This document shows, piece by piece, positions 25,563-32,000 of a DNA stretch of 64,000 nucleotides; the first letter of the stretch is position 1, and each line of letters begins with the position of its first letter. This DNA is from Thermoplasmata archaeon (GTDB lineage: Archaea; Thermoplasmatota; Thermoplasmata; GCA-020350865). Location of the stretch: NCBI GenBank assembly GCA_020348445.1, contig CP070751.1, positions 125,906 to 189,905 on the forward strand. Direction: 5' to 3'. Position numbers and translations under genes: made by a program. Below the pieces are notes generated by a model. The model made no database searches and had not been told where the DNA came from. It was given only the letters and a program-made list of their open reading frames with translations.

Positions 25563-25952
25563 AAACTGATTGGTATCAAGATTTAATGATTCGTCATCTG
25601 GGTCGATTCTGTGAAGTACGTTTTTCCATACAATTTCAGATACGATCTCTGGTTTCAAATTTCCACTGGCCCAGCGCTCAATATCTTCTAAAGGAGGCTT
25701 GTACCCATAATATTTCTCTGCAACGTGAATCAGATCATTGAGCATTTGGTTCACAAAAAACTCACTGGTAATCACGATTTCGCATTCTGAAAGCATCTCA
25801 ATGGGCGGTTTTCCCTTTTCCCGGGGGACGGAAGTTGCCAAACTCTCAAATAAAAATCTAATCCTGCCTTTTTCAAAGGTGCTGACCTTAACAGCCGAAG
25901 GATATATTACCCTAAAGATAGGACTTCTTTTTGTATCCAATTTTATCTCCAT
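25560..25952 (-). CDS. Conserved-looking hypothetical protein
   Basis: A protein of 130 residues, mixed alpha/beta, no signal peptide, slightly acidic, with the start ATG preceded by AGGTGAT. No motif that I can name. The N-terminal half reads as beta strands (IFRVIYPSAVKVSTFEKGRI), the C-terminal half as helices with a WASGNLKPE turn. It lies in tandem with the next small gene and upstream of the M18 aminopeptidase region. Its 3' end runs into the hairpin cluster. Confidence 0.65.
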   Translation of the reverse strand: MEIKLDTKRSPIFRVIYPSAVKVSTFEKGRIRFLFESLATSVPREKGKPPIEMLSECEIVITSEFFVNQMLNDLIHVAEKYYGYKPPLEDIERWASGNLKPEIVSEIVWKNVLHRIDPDDESLNLDTNQF

Positions 25953-25995
25953 TAAATCACCTACTCCACATTCTTTTATCGCTTTATGTATGTTT

Positions 25996-26199
25996 CTATC
26001 TTGGTCTATACTTCTCCATCCTATTAAGTAATATTCTAAGATCGGTTTTTAAGGGTGTGTCTGATTTGGCCATCAAATCATTTACAGCCACAACCAATCC
26101 TTCTATACTATTTTCCTTATGCCCATCCAGGAATTCCTTGATCGTCTTCGGATCGGAAAGATAGGGTAAAACCTCTTCATACAAATCATCTACGTTCAT
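25996..26199 (-). CDS. Small helical hypothetical protein
   Basis: About 67 residues from the ATG at 26199 (GGGTG upstream; a TTG 15 bases further out is in frame). Predicted all-helical (LYEEVLPYLSDPKTIKEFLD), cytoplasmic, no recognised family. Probably co-transcribed with the gene at 25560-25952. Confidence 0.6.
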   Translation of the reverse strand: MNVDDLYEEVLPYLSDPKTIKEFLDGHKENSIEGLVVAVNDLMAKSDTPLKTDLRILLNRMEKYRPR

Positions 26200-26244
26200 G
26201 ACACCCACAACCAACCCGATTTACCTTGCCAGACTTCCTTTAAA

Positions 26245-27672
26245 TCAACTCCCATAGAATGCATTATATCCCTGGTGAGTTGCATACAAATCGGCCTTGC
26301 TCGCGATCTCAAATGGGGCATGGAGGCTGAGCACGGCAGGACCGCAGTCCACTACCTCCATGTTGTGCTCTGCCAGGAATTTCGCGATGGTTCCACCACC
26401 ACCCTCGTCTACCTTTCCCAGCTCTCCGGTTTGCCACGGAACCTTTTTCTTGTTGAAAAGGCGCCTTATCTCGCTGATATATTCTGCGTTGGCATCGTTT
26501 GACATGTATTTCCCTCCAGAACCAGTGAATTTCGTAATAACAAGGCCATAGCCAACTTTGGGCGCGTTTTTGATCTCATGGACATCCTTGTAATTGGGAT
26601 TCACACCCCCGGTAACATCTGAGGACAGGGCTTTGGATTTGGACAGGGCCTTTCTAAGCATACTGTATCTATAATCGGGATCTTTCAATTCCATGAGTTC
26701 ACCGATTAGGGTTTCCAAAAATCGGGAACGAACAGCGGTATTGCCTTCGCTTCCTATCTCCTCCTTGTCAAAGAAAAGAGCTATTGCTGTCCTCTTCGGC
26801 TTCTTTTGTGCAGCTATTGCGGTCATGGAAGCATAGGCACAGATTCGGTCATCCTGGCCATAAGCTCCGATCATGCTTTCATCGAAGCCGATATCTCTGG
26901 GTCTTCCTGCTGGTACGATTTCCAACTCTGCGGTTGTGAAATCCTCTTCAACGATTCCGTATTTCTTGTTAAGATGATCAAGCACCCACAATTTGATCTT
27001 CGATTTTGCTTTATCATCCTTTACAGGAACGCTTCCTACGAGCACGTTCAGTTCCTCTCCTTTTATCCCTTCCGACAGTCTTCTTTTGGCCTGTTTCCCT
27101 CGATAAAGATGCGGTTCCAAGTCTGTTATTGTAAAGGCTGGTTCATCTGGATCTTCACCGATTATTATATCCACTGCCTTGCCATTCCCCTTTACAATAT
27201 GACCGTGCACAGCCAAAGGCTGATTGACCCATTGATATTTTTTTATGCCGCCGTAGTAATGGGTTTTAAATAAAGCCAGCTTCGTGTCATCATCCTCATA
27301 TAGAGGATTCTGTTTAAGGTCCAGGCGAGGTGCGTCGATATGAGAGGCTATGATGTTAATGCCGTCTTCTATGGGCTCGGAACCCAAAACAATTAACGCG
27401 ATGTTCTTGTTGCGGTTGGTGATGTAGATCTTGGTTCTTGGTTTGGAGCCTTTGATCTCATCAATGCTCTTAAAACCGTTTTTTTCGGCGAATTTTATGA
27501 TCTCTGCCACGGCCTCCCTTTCGGTTTTAGCCTTGGCAAGAAAATCCTTATAGCCTTTTGAAAACTCGAAAACTGTTTTCTTCTCCTTCTGGCTGAGTTT
27601 GTCCCACACCAGCTCATGTTTTCTGGTCAGCTTCTCCTCTAACTTGGATTTTTTATCGTTCTTTTTAGCCAT
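26245..27672 (-). CDS. M18-family aminopeptidase
   Basis: A two-zinc aminopeptidase releasing N-terminal residues from peptides, usually acidic ones, in the cytoplasm. Metal ligands and catalytic residues are visible: ASHIDAPR (His111, Asp113), GQDDR (272-276) and DKEEIGSEG (302-310); a late LHAPFEI segment supplies the last His. The ATG at 27672 follows AAGGGGGGC and gives 475 residues, normal for M18; the longer in-frame TTG start is rejected. The N-terminus is Lys-rich. With the secreted clostripain-type enzyme it would allow full peptide breakdown. Confidence 0.92.
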   Translation of the reverse strand: MAKKNDKKSKLEEKLTRKHELVWDKLSQKEKKTVFEFSKGYKDFLAKAKTEREAVAEIIKFAEKNGFKSIDEIKGSKPRTKIYITNRNKNIALIVLGSEPIEDGINIIASHIDAPRLDLKQNPLYEDDDTKLALFKTHYYGGIKKYQWVNQPLAVHGHIVKGNGKAVDIIIGEDPDEPAFTITDLEPHLYRGKQAKRRLSEGIKGEELNVLVGSVPVKDDKAKSKIKLWVLDHLNKKYGIVEEDFTTAELEIVPAGRPRDIGFDESMIGAYGQDDRICAYASMTAIAAQKKPKRTAIALFFDKEEIGSEGNTAVRSRFLETLIGELMELKDPDYRYSMLRKALSKSKALSSDVTGGVNPNYKDVHEIKNAPKVGYGLVITKFTGSGGKYMSNDANAEYISEIRRLFNKKKVPWQTGELGKVDEGGGGTIAKFLAEHNMEVVDCGPAVLSLHAPFEIASKADLYATHQGYNAFYGS

Positions 27673-27770
27673 TTTTGCCCCCCTTGGTGCTAAGGGCAAA
27701 AGTTGTTGGATATTAAGTAATTTTCTATATTGTTATCCAGAAAGATGGTGAGGACTTGCCAAGTACAAAT

Positions 27771-27780
27771 CTTTAAAAAA
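27771..27780 (+). promoter_or_regulatory. Likely TATA box of the small gene at 27811
   Basis: CTTTAAAAAA is centred about 35 nt before the ATG at 27811, implying a leader of about 10 nt. Confidence 0.4.
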
Positions 27781-27810
27781 GCGGATAGCAATTACCTTTG
27801 GGGTTTTAAA

Positions 27811-27993
27811 ATGAAAAAGATTGCATTGGGTGAAACGTTGCCCATTGAGATTACCGAGGTTACGGAGGTTGAGGGAAAAGATAAGTTCAAGGTCGTATTC
27901 CAAGATGATGATGGTTTTGAGGGGACTCTTTATCTCGATGTGGAACTCCCTATAGGTGCGGCCGAGCTTAAGATCGTCCATAAGGAAGAGTGA
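27811..27993 (+). CDS. Small acidic beta-rich protein
   Basis: About 60 residues from the ATG at 27811, where the sequence becomes protein-like (MKKIALGETLPIEITEV). An open frame from 27730 extends further, but its extra residues overlap the promoter. Predicted to be a small beta barrel with a conserved-looking DGFEGTLYLDVELPIG segment. Function unknown. Confidence 0.6.
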   Translation: MKKIALGETLPIEITEVTEVEGKDKFKVVFQDDDGFEGTLYLDVELPIGAAELKIVHKEE

Positions 27994-28057
27994 TTCAAGG
28001 AAAGGGTGGTGAAAAGAAAGATTTAAAAGTCCCTATGGCTATAATAAGGTGATAAAT

Positions 28058-28225
28058 ATGGCTGATAGCGAATTCACAGGTAAGATCTTGATTAACGATG
28101 GTAAAAAGACGGTGACTGTCAATATAACTGGAAAATCAGAGGAAGAGCTTTACGAAATCTTCACATTCATGAGAAAGATGAAAAAAGATCCAGGAAACTA
28201 CTCGATAAATCTTAAAATCGATTGA
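28058..28225 (+). CDS. Small hypothetical protein of 55 residues
   Basis: The ATG at 28058 has a strong ribosome binding site, AAGGTGAT (28046-28053), and a TATA-like ATTTAAAAG at 28021-28029. The product begins MADSEFTGKILINDGKKTVT and ends in NLKID. It reads as three beta strands and a helix (SEEELYEIFTFMRKMKK). It follows the previous small gene by 64 nt. No family recognised. Confidence 0.65.
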   Translation: MADSEFTGKILINDGKKTVTVNITGKSEEELYEIFTFMRKMKKDPGNYSINLKID

Positions 28226-28230
28226 TATCA

Positions 28231-28247
28231 GAGCTTGTTTAAAGCTC
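28231..28247. terminator. Short hairpin after the 55-residue gene
   Basis: GAGCTT (28231-28236) and AAGCTC (28242-28247) pair around a 5-nt loop, five bases after the stop codon; T-rich DNA follows. Confidence 0.35.
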
Positions 28248-28319
28248 ACACTGTTTTGAAAAGTTTTATCTATCATATTAGATATCATGCTGGATACGAA
28301 ACTTGTTTGATTCATATAG

Positions 28320-28365
28320 AGTCGCACATTTGCTATGTAGCAATGTGTGATAATCGCAAATGTGT
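28320..28365 (+). repeat. 22-nt-loop hairpin, upstream copy 1 of the tRNA-Glu cluster
   Basis: AGTC precedes arms GCACATTTGC (28324-28333) and GCAAATGTGT (28356-28365; one G:T pair). The loop is 22 nt, starts TATG and ends TGATAATC. A CCTACCGTGG segment after it resembles the start of tRNA-Glu (TCCCGTAGTG). Confidence 0.75.
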
Positions 28366-28371
28366 CCTACC

Positions 28372-28390
28372 GTGGCAGGCAAGCTGCCAC
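28372..28390. repeat. 7-bp hairpin GTGGCAG/CTGCCAC
   Basis: A compact GC-rich hairpin with a 5-nt GCAAG loop between the two 22-nt-loop hairpins. Confidence 0.6.
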
Positions 28391-28392
28391 TT

Positions 28393-28438
28393 AGTCGCAT
28401 AATTGCTATGCGATAATATGATATAATCGCAATTATGC
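28393..28438 (+). repeat. 22-nt-loop hairpin, upstream copy 2, spanning the tRNA-Glu promoter
   Basis: AGTC precedes arms GCATAATTGC (28397-28406) and GCAATTATGC (28429-28438), a perfect 10-bp pair that includes the first two bases of the tRNA. The 22-nt loop starts TATG and ends ATATAATC. That AT-rich end lies 10-25 nt before the tRNA and may serve as its TATA box, so the promoter sits inside the hairpin loop. Confidence 0.75.
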
Positions 28439-28531
28439 TCCCGTAGTGTAGCCCGGCCAATCATTTTGGCCTCTCGCGGTCTTTTCGGCTGGAGAAAGCC
28501 AAGGACACGGGTTCAAATCCCGTCGGGAGCA
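28437..28531 (+). tRNA. tRNA-Glu (CTC) with a 20-nt intron
   Basis: Acceptor stem GCTCCCG/CGGGAGC (28437-28443 with 28524-28530), discriminator A at 28531, no encoded CCA. Anticodon stem TTGGC (28466-28470) pairs with GCCAA (28498-28502); the loop CTCTCG..A puts anticodon CTC at 28473-28475. An intron of 20 nt (28477-28496) lies at the canonical 37/38 site. T arm ACGGG-TTCAAAT-CCCGT. The spliced tRNA is 75 nt. Confidence 0.88.
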
Positions 28532-28556
28532 CTTATATTTAATTTTGATTTGATAC

Positions 28557-28629
28557 GTGCTCCCGTCTCGTGTTTGAGTTATAATTTCATAATGCTGAGT
28601 TCTTAAGCTCAAACACCCGTCGGGAGCAC
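28557..28629 (+). repeat. tRNA-Glu-linked hairpin: 29-nt-loop unit inside an inverted acceptor copy
   Basis: Inner arms GTGTTTGAG (28570-28578) and CTCAAACAC (28608-28616) pair perfectly; the loop is exactly 29 nt: TTATAATT, 13 variable nt, TTCTTAAG. Outer arms GTGCTCCCG (28557-28565) and CGGGAGCAC (28621-28629) also pair over 9 bp; the right one copies the tRNA-Glu 3' end and the left one is its reverse complement. The whole is 73 nt, close to tRNA length, with a tRNA-Glu-like acceptor. Confidence 0.85.
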
Positions 28630-28709
28630 CCTATATTATGTAATTTTCGAGCGGGCGTAGGGGAGGTTTCTTTTTAACCCATTTTTTTCTTTGCCGACCC
28701 GAAGCCATC
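28630..28709. other. Gene-free spacer
   Basis: AT-rich stretch with two T runs (28669-28676 and 28683-28689) that could end transcription; no gene seen. Confidence 0.35.
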
Positions 28710-28751
28710 GTGGTGGACAGGAATTAAATTTAAGAGATACCTGTCCTCCAC
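28710..28751. repeat. 12-bp hairpin, one mismatch
   Basis: GTGGTGGACAGG (28710-28721) and CCTGTCCTCCAC (28740-28751) flank an 18-nt AT-rich loop. Confidence 0.65.
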
Positions 28752-28757
28752 TAGGTA

Positions 28758-28795
28758 GTGGAAAACATTTATAATATCAAGGGGAATGTTTCCAC
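28758..28795. repeat. 11-bp hairpin with TATAATATC loop
   Basis: GTGGAAAACATT (28758-28769, one extra A) and AATGTTTCCAC (28785-28795) flank a 15-nt loop that starts TATAATATC, again an ATAAT-type loop. Confidence 0.65.
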
Positions 28796-28830
28796 AACAG
28801 CGAAGAAAATTACCTCAAAGAAAAAAACGG

Positions 28831-28862
28831 AGCTCAAACACCCGTCGGAAGCACTTATATTT
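28831..28862 (+). repeat. Third copy of the tRNA-Glu 3' end with the hairpin right arm
   Basis: Positions 28831-28854 match 28606-28629 at 23 of 24 bases (right arm plus tRNA 3' end). Positions 28841-28862 match the tRNA-Glu end and its downstream flank (28519-28540) at 21 of 22 bases. The copy is thus a chimera of the hairpin unit and the real tRNA end. It lies 160 nt before the first giant surface protein gene. Confidence 0.75.
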
Positions 28863-28969
28863 TCTTCAAAGAAGAAAGCAAAATTTATATCACAAACAAT
28901 AAAAAAATCGCACCACAACTGCTTTATATAATGCCAGACAATATAAATTAATTAATTAATAGGTAGGTA

Positions 28970-28981
28970 ATTATAAAAATA
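28970..28981 (+). promoter_or_regulatory. Likely TATA box of the first giant surface protein
   Basis: ATTATAAAAATA ends about 42 nt before the ATG at 29023; a second candidate, CTTTATATAA, lies at 28922-28931, with four AATT repeats between them. Confidence 0.4.
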
Positions 28982-29022
28982 TAGACCCCAAAATTGCATA
29001 TTAGGAGGGGGGAACTGACACA

Positions 29023-32000
29023 ATGTGGGCTAAAAAGTCAATTTACGTGTCCAACCAATCAATGAAAATTCGGAAAAAAAGTGCTTTAAGACCATCAAAA
29101 AAGAGAACAAATTTTAAACATCGAATTTTTTCAATATTCACTATACTGGCCCTGATGTTGGGGGGAATGGCCTCTATTTTCCCGATTCTCATCCCGGAAA
29201 GCCTGCCAAGCGCAAGTGGTACGATCATCAGAAGTATCTTTTTCGACGATATGGAGGCAGGAGGCCCAGCGGCCCTAGGACAATGGCGCACTCAAGATGC
29301 ACTTCTTGTGAGGCCTTCTCAACCAAGTGCAAGCCAATGGGAACTGGGAACACCAACGCCACCACCTAATGCCTATTCACCTACAATTTGCTGGGGTACC
29401 GAATTGGGAGGGGCGTATTATAGTCCTTCTGAATATCTATTAATAACTCCAACCATCGATTTGACTACAGAAGCAATATTGAGTGCACAATTATCCTTCT
29501 GGCATACCTATTCCTTCTTCCAAAATGATGGAGGTTGGGTAGAAGTAAACCCTATGGGCTTCATGGTCGGAGATATCATCCATCCTGAGGGTGGTTACCC
29601 TGGTCACGTTTTCAGTCCACTAGGGATGGGGGGCTCAGGATATAACGGTTCAAATAGTGGATGGGAGCAAGCCATATTTGATCTATCAGAATATATAGGC
29701 CAAACGATAAGAATTGGATTTAGATTCTGTGGCTATAGCGGAGATATGATTTCCCGAGGATGGTACATCGATGATGTATCAGTGGATAATGAGTGGTTCG
29801 ACGGACCAAAGATTGGGCCAGATCAAACCAAAGCCGGATTTGGAGGAGATACCCTATCATACACCCTTACAGTCACCAATTACAACATTGTAGACGACTA
29901 TATTGATACCCATTACACGGACACAAATAATTGGCAGGTACGTATACTCAATGCCACAACCCTTCTTCCACTACAGGATAAGGGGGGTACACTTGGATTG
30001 CCTGACGTATATCTATCTCCCATGGAATCAGAGAATATAATTGTACAAGTTACGATTCCAGCAACCATAGATGATTGGGATATATCTGATACGACCATAA
30101 TATATGCTATTTCATTTGATAATCCCATGAACCAGGACACAGCAGAACTGATCACCAAAACTCCATGGCCCGATGTTGGTATCAGCAAAATCGCATTACC
30201 CAGTATAAAAAAAGTTGGCGATACGATAAACATCATCGTCACAGTAAAAAACTATGGGGATTGGACAACTTCTTTCAATGTTGAGGGTTTACTATCTGCC
30301 ATGCTGATCACTCCACCCTCCACGCAAGAACCTACATTACAATACATATCAAATCTCAAACCCAACGAGACCATTGATTTACAATGGAGTTTTATACCTA
30401 CTGTCTCATGTGAGTACACATTTTCCGCAACAACGTTACTTGACATCGATCAATTTGTTTATAATAACAAATCCGTAAAAAGCATACTGGTTCAAGAGAT
30501 GCTGTGGATGGATGACATGGAAAGTGGGGGAGATGCCGCCAATGGATTATGGACCCACTTCATCGATTCCGGCTCTTCCTCCACAACGGATTGGGAATTG
30601 GGAGTACCGACATGGCTCTCTGGCCCCTCTCCCAGCAGTGTGCCCTCACTGCCGAATTGCTGGGGCACCGATCTTAGCTATGCATATGCGGAGGATACTG
30701 ATTGCTACCTATTCACCCCTGCATCGTCAGCATTCGATTTTAGAGGATTTGACGAGATAGTCTTGGCTTTCTCTCACTGGTGGAGCCTACAATCCACCAC
30801 CACTCACGGTGAAGATGTTGGAATGATCGTTTATACATTCGATGCAGATCCAATTTCCACCATGTACATCACAGGAATTGAATTTAATACGAATTCAAAT
30901 GATTGGGAGCGCGAGGAAATCGATATGACACCTTTTGTAAAGGATGAACCATATGTGAGATTCGGCTGGAGACTTTTCGAAGATATAGGGGGTAATAAAT
31001 TCGAGCATGGGATATGGCCTGGATGGTATATGGATGATGTTGCGGTATGGGCCAAGCCTGCCAGGCCTGAAATCATTATTACCGAATTAATGGACAGCGG
31101 AGGTAATGAATATTTAGAGGTTTTCAATTGCGGATCCCAACCTGCAATTCTTAGTGAGTACGGTATAACTCTTGATATGGGTAGCACATGGTTGTCCTCA
31201 GGCACTTGGGGTGCTCCTTTTCTTTCACCTAATGGCCACACTTACTACAATATTCCTGCAGGTCTCGATGATCTCGATAATCAAGGTGAGACAATCAGCA
31301 TAGTAAATAGATCCATTATTGAAGGATTGATAACTGACCAGATATCATACGGTCAGAAGGGCACCGTTCCTGATCCATTACCAGGGGAAAGTGCGGCAAG
31401 ATATTGGGACGGAAGTAAGTACAAGAACGAGTGGGCCAGGGATAGCTCCCCAACCATTGGTTTTCAGAACGATGGGCAGGGCGAGGTTGACTTCAAATAT
31501 GTCGTTCTAAACGAGGTTCTCTATAATCCCGGGATAATTGAGGCTTTCATTGAATTAAGATATGTGGGTTATCCAGGAAATGAACCTGATATCGATGTTT
31601 CTGACTGGATTTTAGTTGTGGGTGATTCTGTATTTACAATACCTGCTAGTCCATTCAGTACGATACTCAACTTAAAGAATCCATTTTATGTGGTGAACGA
31701 AGGTATGTTCCCGGGTTTATTTGGTACTACTGATGTCGATGGCGACAACATTTATCTTTACACTGACTCAGGTTTATTTGTAGACGAGGTTGGATGGAAC
31801 CTCCCGCATGCACCTGATACTTCCATCTCAAGGGTCCCTGACGGATTTGGCGTGAAGCTGGGTTTTAAACAACATGGCCTCATGGGATATGACGATCCAA
31901 GTTCCATTGCAGCAGGTTGGCAATTCGGAAGGACACCCAGCATGTCTATAGTTGCAATCGAGGCAGATCAAAATGGAGTGGGAGATGCAGAATGGACCGT

